From contig DJXA01000084.1 of assembly GCA_002449555.1 (NCBI GenBank), positions 1 to 34,516 of the forward strand: a stretch of DNA of 34,516 nucleotides. Direction: 5' to 3'. The DNA is from Atopobiaceae bacterium UBA7016. Its GTDB lineage: Bacteria; Actinomycetota; Coriobacteriia; Coriobacteriales; Atopobiaceae. The translations under genes and the position numbers were made by a program. The notes under the pieces are model-generated. The model saw nothing but the letters and a program-made list of their open reading frames with translations. It did no database searches and had not been told where the DNA came from. Shown here piece by piece: positions 24,083 through 31,507 of the stretch (position 1 is its first letter; each line of letters starts with the position of its first letter).

Positions 24083-24100
24083 CATGCAAACGGCTACCGG

Positions 24101-25090
24101 TTACCTTCGCTGGGCCATGACGCCGACGAGGGCATGCGGTACGTAGGGCTCCTCAAGGTAGGCGATGTCCTCGGCGGCAAGCGTCAGATCGGCCGCGACG
24201 GCAGGGCCCTCAAGATGGTGCGGCTTGGTGGCGCCCACCACGGGGCTCGTCACCTTGGTGAGCAGCCACGCCAGCGCAACTGCCGTCATCGAGGTCTGGT
24301 ACTTCTCGGCGATCTCGGCCACGCGCTCGATGATGACGTTGTCCTGCTCGGCCGTGGCGTCGTACTTGCCCTTGGCGAAGGTGTCCATCTCAAGGCGCTT
24401 GCTGGTCTCGCCCGGCCTGCGGGAAAGGCGGCCTGCGGCCAGGGCGCTGTACGGCATGGTTGAGATGCCGTCCTCGGCGCACAGCTGCAGAAGCTCACGC
24501 TCGTCCTCGCGGAAGATAAGGTTCATGTGGCTCTGGATGGCCTCGAAGCGGGCCCAGCCGTGCGCCACAGCGATGTCGTTAGCACGCGCCAGCTGGTACG
24601 GATGGCAATTGGACACGCCCAGCGCGCGCACCTTGCCCGCGACGACGGCCTCGTTCAGCGCCTCAAGCGACTCCTCGATGGGCGTGCCGTAGTCCCAGCT
24701 ATGCATGTAGTAGAGGTCGATGGTGTCAACGCCCAGGCGCTTCAGGCTGTTGTCGATGCACGTGCGAATCCACTCGGCGCCGCTCACGGCCGGGTCGATC
24801 ATCGCAGCGGGACGCGGGCTGTACTTGGTGGCAATGACCCACTGGTCGCGCGGGGCAAGCTCGCGCAGAGCCTGGCCCACATACTCCTCGCTCGTACCAA
24901 AGGAATAGGCCATAGCGGTGTCAAAGAAGTTGATGCCTGCGTCCAGCGTCTGCTTGATGATGGCGCGCGTGTCGTCCGGGCCCAGCGTCCACTTGTGCAG
25001 GGCGTTCTCGCGTACCTCGCCAAAGCCCATGCAGCCCAGGCAGAAGCGGCTGACCTCAATGTCCGTGCGTCCGACGGTGGTGTACTGCAT
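24101..25090 (-). CDS. Aldo/keto reductase
   Basis: The protein has 329 residues from the ATG at 25090 (AGAGGGGAG upstream, the same leader as the dehydrogenase at 4613). Aldo/keto reductases reduce carbonyls with NADPH. The barrel shows 'YTTVGRTDIEVSRFCLGCMG', 'INFFDTAMAYSFGTSEEYVG' with the catalytic Asp and Tyr, 'VIATKYSP' with Lys, 'DLYYMHSWD' with His, and 'KVRALGVSNC'. It is of the subfamily with the insertion 'RRPGETSKRLEMDTFAKGKY'. The substrate is unknown. It is downstream of the MBL hydrolase gene, separated by a hairpin. Confidence 0.92.
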   Translation of the reverse strand: MQYTTVGRTDIEVSRFCLGCMGFGEVRENALHKWTLGPDDTRAIIKQTLDAGINFFDTAMAYSFGTSEEYVGQALRELAPRDQWVIATKYSPRPAAMIDPAVSGAEWIRTCIDNSLKRLGVDTIDLYYMHSWDYGTPIEESLEALNEAVVAGKVRALGVSNCHPYQLARANDIAVAHGWARFEAIQSHMNLIFREDERELLQLCAEDGISTMPYSALAAGRLSRRPGETSKRLEMDTFAKGKYDATAEQDNVIIERVAEIAEKYQTSMTAVALAWLLTKVTSPVVGATKPHHLEGPAVAADLTLAAEDIAYLEEPYVPHALVGVMAQRR

Positions 25091-25109
25091 TGCGCTCCCC
25101 TCTTTCAAA

Positions 25110-25146
25110 AACCGCACCACGAAGGTCGGACCCTAGTGGTGCGGTT
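25110..25146. repeat. Hairpin of the GGGTCGGACCC family
   Basis: AACCGCACCAC and GTGGTGCGGTT form a perfect 11-base stem with a looser inner GGTCGGACCC. It follows the MBL gene stop on the minus strand and probably terminates it. Confidence 0.8.
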
Positions 25147-25179
25147 GGTTGCGAGATTGATGTGTAGCTCTTGGCCGCT

Positions 25180-26007
25180 TTACAGGGATAAACCTTCGCC
25201 CAGAGCGAGCGCGTGGATGCGCTCGGGGTTCTTGATGGAGGCCTCAAGGCGCTCGGGATCACCGTTGAAGGGCGTGTAGTTGGGCGCGTCCACGCAGCCC
25301 CAATGAATGAGCAGCAGCTTGGACTCGGGATAATGGTTGGCCAGCTCAACCGCGCCGGCAAACGTGATGTGCCAAATGTTGTCCGCGAAGTCAAAGAGCA
25401 TCATGTCGGGAGCCTTCTCCCACTCCAGGAACTCGGGCAGCGGACGGCTGTCGCTGGGCAGCCAGATGGATCCGTCGGGCGTGTCAAACCAATAGCCGCA
25501 GTACTCTTTGCGCTCCCACCGGCGGTGCTGGTACTTCTCGCTGGTCATGTGGTCCTGCCAGTTGTGCCACGTGGGGGTCAGCGTCACGTCCACATTGCCA
25601 ATGCAGAAGCGCTCGCCAATGTCATGGCCGGTGGCGCCAGTCACATGCTCCTCGTCGCGGGCGACCTGCGCCACGTAGTGGGTTGCGTGGAGCTCGCCGG
25701 CCTTGTCCTTGATGCCAGCAAGCGTCTCGCGGGCAAAGTGATCGTTGTCGATGTGGGTGTAGAGCAGCGCGTCGAAGGCGGGCACGTCCTCGGGAAGGAT
25801 GGGCGGCTCAACCAGAACGGGCATGTCGAAGCCAACGAGCAGCGGATCACACAGGATGGTGGTGCCGCGGCTGTTCAGCAGGAAGCCCGCATTGCCCAGC
25901 CAATAGACGGTGGTGGTGTCGCTGGGGCCAAAGGCCTCAAGCGGCAGGGCGACCGTCTCCCTCGGCATGGCCTGACCGGACGCGCTACGACGGATCTGTA
26001 CGCTCAT
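25180..26007 (-). CDS. MBL-fold metallohydrolase (UlaG-like)
   Basis: The protein has 275 residues from the ATG at 26007, with AAGGAGGA upstream; the frame to 26094 is not supported. It belongs to the beta-lactamase-like hydrolases of the COG2220/UlaG type: 'TVYWLGNAGFLLNSRG', 'ILCDPLL', the metal loop 'YTHIDNDHF', 'TPTWHNWQDH', 'IWLPSDSRPL' and 'LLLIHWGCVD'. The usual HxHxDH reads HIDNDH, so the second His is Asp. This may alter the metal site; other members with similar variation exist. It is cytoplasmic and its substrate is unknown. Confidence 0.82.
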   Translation of the reverse strand: MSVQIRRSASGQAMPRETVALPLEAFGPSDTTTVYWLGNAGFLLNSRGTTILCDPLLVGFDMPVLVEPPILPEDVPAFDALLYTHIDNDHFARETLAGIKDKAGELHATHYVAQVARDEEHVTGATGHDIGERFCIGNVDVTLTPTWHNWQDHMTSEKYQHRRWERKEYCGYWFDTPDGSIWLPSDSRPLPEFLEWEKAPDMMLFDFADNIWHITFAGAVELANHYPESKLLLIHWGCVDAPNYTPFNGDPERLEASIKNPERIHALALGEGLSL

Positions 26008-26050
26008 GAGGTTCCTCCTTGGTTGTGGACTTGATGCCATTTTACGAGCT

Positions 26051-26088
26051 ACGCCAGCGCTCTTCCACGCACGGAACAGCGCTGGCGT
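26051..26088. terminator. Hairpin after the TetR gene
   Basis: ACGCCAGCGCT and AGCGCTGGCGT form a perfect 11-base stem with a 16-base loop. It lies between the TetR gene end and the MBL gene start on the minus strand and may also belong to the MBL leader. Confidence 0.5.
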
Positions 26089-26132
26089 CCACAAGTTGAC
26101 GAACCATCTGAATTGTCCAGCAGGACGCTACG

Positions 26133-26163
26133 GTGCGGTTTGGGGGTAGCCCCCAAACCGCAC
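26133..26163. terminator. Strong hairpin just after the TetR gene
   Basis: GTGCGGTTTGGGGG and its exact complement form a 14-base stem around TAG, starting ten bases past the TetR stop on the minus strand. It is the likely end of the MATE-flavodoxin-TetR group. Confidence 0.7.
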
Positions 26164-26172
26164 TGACAGGCC

Positions 26173-26751
26173 TTAGAACGCGTACGGGTTGCCAGGCGTC
26201 CGCGCTCCCTCGAAGAGCTTCTCCATGCCGATACCGCGCATGCGCGTGATGAGCGTGGCAAGCTCCCGCTCTGGTGCGGGGAAGCCCGAGAGGATCCACG
26301 AGAGCGTCATCTGCACCGAGGCCATCGCGTGGTAGACGGTGGCAAGGCGCAGCTCCTCGGGCATGGGGTCGTCGCCCCAAAGGCTCTGGTGCCATGCTAG
26401 GTCAAACTCCTGCGCGCGCTTCATAGCGTGCTCAGAGAGGTTGTTCTGGTCATCCATCGCCGCCGCCTGCCGCATGAACGTGCCGTGCTCGCGCATGAGC
26501 GCAAGCGAGCGCTCAAGCTCGTCACGGTACGCAAAGCCGGTGGGCGTGCCGCTGAAGGCACACACTATGCGTCGCTCGTACACCTGACAGATGAGGTCGT
26601 TCTTGTCCAGGAAGTGGTTGTAGAACGTCTGCCTGCTCACGCCCGAACGCTGGAGCAGCTGCTTGACCGTCACGCGCTCAAGCGGCACCCCCTCGTCTTC
26701 AACCAGCGCGAGCAGGGCATCTATGACGATGCCTTCAACGTCGATGGCCAT
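26173..26751 (-). CDS. TetR/AcrR family transcriptional regulator
   Basis: The protein has 192 residues. The N-terminal helix-turn-helix is 'VTVKQLLQRSGVSRQTFYNH' followed by 'FLDKNDLI', the typical TetR DNA-binding region. The ligand-binding half is helical with no recognisable specificity. It starts two bases after the flavodoxin stop (ATAGTCATG) without a strong ribosome site of its own, which fits translational coupling. It probably controls the flavodoxin and MATE genes, as TetR proteins often regulate adjacent exporters. Its own operator is not visible. Confidence 0.9.
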   Translation of the reverse strand: MAIDVEGIVIDALLALVEDEGVPLERVTVKQLLQRSGVSRQTFYNHFLDKNDLICQVYERRIVCAFSGTPTGFAYRDELERSLALMREHGTFMRQAAAMDDQNNLSEHAMKRAQEFDLAWHQSLWGDDPMPEELRLATVYHAMASVQMTLSWILSGFPAPERELATLITRMRGIGMEKLFEGARTPGNPYAF

Positions 26752-26753
26752 GA

Positions 26754-27233
26754 CTATCGCAGCGCATCCTCAGCCCACGTGGCAAGCTTTGCCGCAGAGG
26801 GACGTCCGTTCAGCAGCCCACCGGCAACCACCGTGGCGCCCGGCACCAGCCCTTGCATGTGCTGCGCGGCTCCGCCAACGCCGCTGCCACCGCTCGTGGC
26901 AAACGGGACGATGGTCTTGCCAGAGAAGTCGTGCGCCTCGAGGAAGGTGTCCACGATGCGCGGCTCAACGTACGACCACACGGGGAAGCCCACGAACACC
27001 ACGTCGTAGGCAGCAATGTTTGCAACCGTGCCCGCAATGGCCGGGCGCGACGCCTCGTCGTTCATCTCGATCGAAGAGCGACTGGCCTTGTCACGCCAGT
27101 TGAGGTCCGCCGCGGTGTACGGCACCTCAGGCGCGATCTCGAACAGGTCTGCTCCCACCGCAGCCGCAAGCTCTTTCGCCACGCGCGCGGTCGTTCCACT
27201 TGCACTGAAATACGCAACCAACGTCTTTGCCAT
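26754..27233 (-). CDS. Flavodoxin
   Basis: The protein has 159 residues. The phosphate-binding loop 'AYFSASGTTARVAKELA' (about 7-23) and the FMN-contacting 'FVGFPVWSYVEP' and 'FATSGGSGVGGA' segments identify a single-domain flavodoxin of the type that carries electrons in anaerobes. AGGAGG precedes the ATG at 27233. It is co-directional with the MATE gene upstream (gap 78) and TetR downstream (gap 2). Confidence 0.92.
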   Translation of the reverse strand: MAKTLVAYFSASGTTARVAKELAAAVGADLFEIAPEVPYTAADLNWRDKASRSSIEMNDEASRPAIAGTVANIAAYDVVFVGFPVWSYVEPRIVDTFLEAHDFSGKTIVPFATSGGSGVGGAAQHMQGLVPGATVVAGGLLNGRPSAAKLATWAEDALR

Positions 27234-27311
27234 GATTCCTCCTCGTTTCTCGCCTTTTCATTCCAAGCAACACTACAGCATGGAAGTGGTCCCACGCGCG
27301 CATCAAATCGA

Positions 27312-28682
27312 CTACACCACCCGTTTTTCCTTCCAAGCACCACTGCGTTGGCGAGCAACCAGGAACACGGCGCGCACGAGCCAGTCTGCGCACATGGCCC
27401 AAGCGATGCCCATCACGCCCATGTCAAACACAACACCCAGCAGGTACGAGAGGGTAAGACGCACCAACAGCGTGCAGCCGATGGAGACCCACATGGTATA
27501 GGCCACGTCTCCCGTGGCGCGCAGGCCGTTGCCCAGGCAGCCCGAGAACGGGAAGATGAGCGCATTGAACACGTTGTGCAGCAGCACCAGCCTGAGGACG
27601 AGCGCCGTGGTCTCGGGCTCTAGCACGTAGAAGCTGAGGATGGTGGGCGTGGCCAGGTAGACCAGCGCGTTCCACACCACCGAGAAGACGAGCGCGATGC
27701 GGTTCATGCGCGAGAACGAGCGCTCAGCGGCGTCGGTGTCGCGCGCACCCATGCACTGGCCGATGACTGTGACGTAGACCGGGCCAAACGCCGCGCCAGC
27801 CAGCGCAGCGAGCGACCAGATGCTCTGCGCCACGCCGTTCGCGGCGATCTGGTAGGTGCCGAAGAGCGCGACGATGCTCGAGAGCGCGACCTTGACCAGC
27901 TGGAAGATGGCGTTTTCCGCGCCATTGGGGATGGCGATGCCCAGCACGCGCCTCAGCATGGGGGCGTCCCAGGCGCAGATGTCCTGCGTGCGATAGCGCA
28001 CGGTCTTCTCGCGAAACGCAAACACGGTGATGATGACGGCCGAGACCACGCGCGCGATGGTAGAGGGCCACGCCACGCCTGCCACGCCAGCGCCCAGCAC
28101 GAAGACGCCGATGTAGTTGCCCACCACGTTCACCACGTTGGAGACGATGGACACCCACATGGTCACGTTGGTCTTGCCCACGCTGCGGAAGAGCGCCGCG
28201 CCTGCGTTGTACACGGCGAGCGCAGGATACGAGAGCGCCGAGATGGTGAGGTAGGTGATACAGGCGGCCATGACGTCGGCCTCAACGCGGCCAAACATGA
28301 GCGTGAGCATCTGACGCCTAAAGGCCAAAACCAGCACGCTGACCACCAGCGAGAACACCACCGAGAACATGAGCAGCTGGCTTGCCGCGCGGCCCGCGAG
28401 CTTACGGTCGCGCGTACCCACGTACTGGCTCACCACCACGGCGCCGCCCGAGGCCAGGGCCGTGAAGAGGTAGATGAAGATGGTGTTGAACTGGTTGACG
28501 AGCGAGACGCCCGCTACCGCTGACTCGCCGGCGCGACTGATGAAGAACGTGTCTGCCAGACCCACCAGCATGAGCAGGAACTGCTCGAAGAAGAGCGGCA
28601 CAATCATGGCCGCGAGGTCACGGTTTGAGAATGAGACCGAGGTAGATGGGGTCGTTTTGGCGTTGTCATCTTGCATTGCCAC
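27312..28682 (-). CDS. MATE family efflux transporter
   Basis: The protein has 456 residues and about 12 hydrophobic segments. MATE proteins export drugs or metabolites by proton or sodium antiport. Segments such as 'IVPLFFEQFLLMLVGLADTF', 'AVAGVSLVNQFN', 'ASGGAVVVSQYVGTRD' and 'GRVEADVMAACITYLTI' match the N-terminal lobe, with the related C-terminal lobe after about 240 ('RVLGIAIPNGAENAIFQL'). The GTG at 28682 has AAGGAG six bases upstream; an ATG two codons later is possible. Upstream, AAGCAT and ATGCTT flank 11 bases near 28756-28778, a possible regulator site. Confidence 0.92.
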   Translation of the reverse strand: MAMQDDNAKTTPSTSVSFSNRDLAAMIVPLFFEQFLLMLVGLADTFFISRAGESAVAGVSLVNQFNTIFIYLFTALASGGAVVVSQYVGTRDRKLAGRAASQLLMFSVVFSLVVSVLVLAFRRQMLTLMFGRVEADVMAACITYLTISALSYPALAVYNAGAALFRSVGKTNVTMWVSIVSNVVNVVGNYIGVFVLGAGVAGVAWPSTIARVVSAVIITVFAFREKTVRYRTQDICAWDAPMLRRVLGIAIPNGAENAIFQLVKVALSSIVALFGTYQIAANGVAQSIWSLAALAGAAFGPVYVTVIGQCMGARDTDAAERSFSRMNRIALVFSVVWNALVYLATPTILSFYVLEPETTALVLRLVLLHNVFNALIFPFSGCLGNGLRATGDVAYTMWVSIGCTLLVRLTLSYLLGVVFDMGVMGIAWAMCADWLVRAVFLVARQRSGAWKEKRVV

Positions 28683-28952
28683 TGCTTGCTCCTTGTTTGC
28701 CTATCTGCGGCTTGATGCGTCCGCGGTATTGTTCGCATCCTATTGTCTCGGCAAAGCATGCGTATTACCAATGCTTATGTCTCATCCATTACATGAGGGA
28801 ATGGTATGGCTCGCTCGCGCAACTCGGGGAAGGCCTTTTTTGTGCATAAGTGCAACTAATACCAGACATGAGTGACTGCAATTGTTCATAAGCTACTTGG
28901 CGCGTACCATACTGGTAAACGCAAAGCGCCACCCACCAAGGAGGAACGAAAG

Positions 28953-29484
28953 ATGGCTAAAGAGACCACCACGCCGCAGCTGACGGCCGAGAACGCGCGG
29001 GCTGCAATGAAGGCGCTGCTTGAGCAGGAACGCATGCTGCGCTACGAGTCCTTTGGGGCGTATGAGGCCCTTGAGCTGGGGCGCATTGCCGCGTCGCTTG
29101 CGCCGGACTTTGGCGAGGGCATCAGTGTGACCATCACGCGCGAGGCCGACGGCGTGCGCATGTTCCAGTGGGTGGCCGACGACAAGAACGAGAAGAACCT
29201 GCTCTTTGCGGACGGCAAGCGCAAGGCTGCCTTGAAGGCGGGGCACGCCAGCCCATGGACGCAGCTTGAGGCAACCGTCGCGGGAGACCCCTCAACTGTG
29301 TGGACCAATGTGCCTGACGAAGTCCCCCGCCTGCGGCGCGTTTCCCATCCGCGTGGGCGACGATTGGGTTGCCACCATGGCCGTGAGCGGCTACATGGAG
29401 GGTCTCGACCACGAGATCATCCTGCGGGCCCTCGAGAAGGCGCTCGAGGTGAAGGTTCCCCGCTGGAACACTCCCGTAGCGTAG
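28953..29484 (+). pseudogene. UPF0303/GlcG-HbpS-like protein, frameshifted
   Basis: The ATG at 28953 has AAGGAGGA upstream. The first frame encodes an N-terminal region like UPF0303 (YBR137W-like) proteins: 'ESFGAYEALELGRIAASLA', 'ISVTITREADG', 'DGKRKAALKAGHASPWTQL' and 'TVWTNVPDE'. The rest of the family, 'SPACGAFPIRVGDDWVATMA' and 'GLDHEIILRALEKALEV', is in another frame ending at the TAG at 29482-29484. The shift lies near 29320-29327 in a GAAGTCCCCC run, where one fewer base would restore the domain (about 176 residues). It is either a real lesion, with the protein losing its C-terminal half, or a sequencing error. Function of the family is unclear, perhaps a small-molecule or heme-binding role. 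Confidence 0.8.
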
Positions 29485-29503
29485 CCGATAACATCAAACC
29501 TGC

Positions 29504-29546
29504 AACCAATGCGCCACGGGGGTCGGACCCTCGTGGCGCATTGGTT
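29504..29546. repeat. Bidirectional hairpin of the GGGTCGGACCC family
   Basis: AACCAATGCGCCACG and CGTGGCGCATTGGTT pair perfectly, with GGGTCGGACCC inside. A further ACATCAA/TTGATGT pair lies outside (29491-29559). It lies between the convergent UPF0303 and PrsW genes and is probably a terminator for both. Confidence 0.85.
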
Positions 29547-29561
29547 ACGTTGTTGATGTAT

Positions 29562-30290
29562 TTAGGCGATGTCCGACTCTGACAGCATGGGTGCTCTGAA
29601 CTGCTCGTCGTTCTTATGCCTGATGAAGAAGATAACGAGTACCACCAACGTTACGAGAGCGAATGCGGCCAGCGAAACGGAGAGGTAAGCTGCGTTCTCC
29701 CCAAGCGCGGCGAGCCACTCATCGCTCAAGCCAAAGTCATACGCGCCATGCAGCAACCATGGCACCGCCACGCCCAGGACCGACCACTTCTTGTCGCCAG
29801 TCTTCTTACCCTTGCCCAGGAAGTAACCCATGATGAACGCATAACCGCCGTGCATGGCGGTAATGCCTCGCACCAGCATCGTAATCGCGTCGGCGCCAAC
29901 AGCGTAGAAAAGGTCCTCAATGAGACCGAAGCCGAGGCCTACCAAAACCATGAGGATGATGTAGTCAAGCCACGACCAATTGCGCTCGTACTTCTGAAGC
30001 AGCCTGTGGAACATGAAGCATTTGCAGAGCTCCTCCGAGAGCGCGAGCACTATGAATCGGTGATACGCGGCCTTGAGCATGCCCGACATGCCCAGCAGGG
30101 TGAGGCCGATTTCGATAAGGGCAAGGGCCGCCGAGCAGGCCGCCACGGGGAAGATGGAAAGGAAGCCCTGGATAAGGCCCTTGTTGCAGATGCCCTTGAA
30201 CTCTTCGTCACCCTCGATCGAGCGCAACCACAAGAAGAGGCCAATGGAGGGAAGAAGGCTACCAATGAACGCGAGAGCAAGCAAAACCAT
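29562..30290 (-). CDS. PrsW-family intramembrane metalloprotease
   Basis: The protein has 242 residues and about seven membrane segments. The zinc-binding motifs are 'LSEELCKCF' (EExxK), 'VGLGFGLIEDLFYAVG', 'MHGGYAFIMGYFLG' and 'LLHGAYDF'. PrsW (Bacillus YpdC) cuts the anti-sigma factor RsiW inside the membrane. No anti-sigma gene is adjacent here, but the DUF3298/RsiV-like membrane protein at 10-1215 is in the same window. The start is uncertain: ATG at 30290, with a weak GGA upstream, or TTG at 30302. The basic C-terminus faces the cytoplasm. Confidence 0.88.
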   Translation of the reverse strand: MVLLALAFIGSLLPSIGLFLWLRSIEGDEEFKGICNKGLIQGFLSIFPVAACSAALALIEIGLTLLGMSGMLKAAYHRFIVLALSEELCKCFMFHRLLQKYERNWSWLDYIILMVLVGLGFGLIEDLFYAVGADAITMLVRGITAMHGGYAFIMGYFLGKGKKTGDKKWSVLGVAVPWLLHGAYDFGLSDEWLAALGENAAYLSVSLAAFALVTLVVLVIFFIRHKNDEQFRAPMLSESDIA

Positions 30291-30462
30291 AAGAACGTCC
30301 AATCGAAGTGTGGAAAGACAGCCGCATAGATTGTACTCTGCAAGCGTGCTCGCGAGCTGAACGTATTGCTCCCAGCGAACTCATTTGAAAGAATCGAGCC
30401 TCTGCCGTAGAGAGCGGCATGGACGATGGCGGCGTGGCCTCATGAGCTACACCTGGTGGTAG

Positions 30463-30495
30463 CTGCACCACGAGGGTCGGACCCTTGTGGTGCAG
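30463..30495. repeat. Hairpin of the GGGTCGGACCC family
   Basis: CTGCACCACGAGGGT and ACCCTTGTGGTGCAG pair with one wobble around CGG. It lies about 50 bases after the flavoprotein stop on the minus strand and is probably its terminator. Confidence 0.85.
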
Positions 30496-30546
30496 TCTCT
30501 ACGAGACCACATTGGAGCCCCAAAAGGCGTATCTCAATCGGGAATT

Positions 30547-31182
30547 CTACTGTGCCAGCTCGAAGCCGAGCTCGTGCGCCTTCTGGCACTCTTTGGGAAA
30601 GACCTTCTCGTGGCGACGCTGCTTAGCGTCTGCGTCAAACATCGTCCACGGCCAATCGGTCTTGTCATAGTCCTTGAGCTGCAGCGTATTGCCCGCCACG
30701 AAGGTCTTGGTGGGCCCCACAAAGCGAGAAAGCGTCTGCTTGTAGTTGCGCACAAGCCCCGCGTAGGCAATGTCCGGCGCGTTGCTCGTCATGATGAGCA
30801 GCACGGGAACGGGCCGCTCGTTGCAGCATGGCCGCTCCTTGTTGTAGGTGAGGTTCTGGAAGACGAGCCGCTCGTACAGCGCGCGGAATGACGCCGTCAG
30901 CTCACCTAGGTAGTTAGGTGAGCCAATGATGAGTCCGTCCGCCTCGCGGATGGCGTCGAGTACGGGTGTGAGTGCGTCGCGGCACACGCAGCGGCCAGCG
31001 TTGCGCTCCCGCTTGCACCCAAAGCACGAGATGCAGCCGGTGTAGCGCTCAAGGCGGAAGAGGTCGAAGCGCTCGATGGTGGCGCCAGCCTCCTCAGCAC
31101 CGGCAGCAGCCTCGGTCAGCAGCGTGTCCGTGTTCCAGCCCTTGCGCGGCCCCGCGTTTACGACGACGATCTTCTTTTCCAT
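30547..31182 (-). CDS. NADPH-dependent FMN reductase / iron-sulfur flavoprotein
   Basis: The protein has 211 residues from the ATG at 31182 (GGAGAGGA upstream); the frame to 31365 runs into a repeat and is not coding. It has a flavodoxin-like fold: 'VVVNAGPRKGWNTDTLL' and 'IREADGLIIGSPNYLGELTA' bind FMN. Cysteines 50, 53, 56 and 65 in 'GCISCFGCKRERNAGRC' match the compact cluster motif of iron-sulfur flavoproteins found in anaerobes. These transfer electrons to oxygen, peroxide or quinones; the substrate here is unknown. Confidence 0.9.
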   Translation of the reverse strand: MEKKIVVVNAGPRKGWNTDTLLTEAAAGAEEAGATIERFDLFRLERYTGCISCFGCKRERNAGRCVCRDALTPVLDAIREADGLIIGSPNYLGELTASFRALYERLVFQNLTYNKERPCCNERPVPVLLIMTSNAPDIAYAGLVRNYKQTLSRFVGPTKTFVAGNTLQLKDYDKTDWPWTMFDADAKQRRHEKVFPKECQKAHELGFELAQ

Positions 31183-31507
31183 GTTCCTCTCCCCCTCGTT
31201 TGTGCTCCCCGCATGAGGCAGATTATCCGCCGAAGCTGTCGTGCGCGTCGCAACGCTAGGCAGAATTACCGACCAAGGGAAATCGCCCCTCTCGCCAACT
31301 GGGGTTTTGCAGGCGAGAGGGGCTGTGGTCGGTAATTCTGGCCTTATCGGATGACGGCACACCATAGCTCGAACCCTGCCCAGCCTGCGGTGTTCAGAAA
31401 CTGAACCAAGCGCTCGCCAACTCCGAAGGGCTCGGCTTCCCGCCGTATAACCAAGACGTCAGCAAAACGCGGGTCATCCGCGGTGCAATCGGAAGAAGGG
31501 AAGAGTC
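31183..31507. other. Divergent intergenic region with repeat D
   Basis: These 325 bases separate the minus-strand flavoprotein gene from the plus-strand PTS gene. They contain repeat copy D (31260-31341). The rest (31342-31507) is the PTS leader; it shows no obvious anti-terminator hairpin or small gene. Confidence 0.5.
31260..31341 (-). repeat. ACCGACCA palindromic element, copy D
   Basis: It begins GCAGAATTACCGACCAAGGG and ends TGGTCGGTAATTCTG. Inside, CCCCTCTCGC and GCGAGAGGGG form a second stem. Its minus-strand core is GCAAAACCCCAGTTGG, so it has the orientation of copy A. Confidence 0.9.

Noticed and set aside
31183..31365. 61-codon N-terminal extension of the iron-sulfur flavoprotein
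   Set aside because: It reads through repeat element D and lacks a family match. GGAGAGGA precedes the ATG at 31182.
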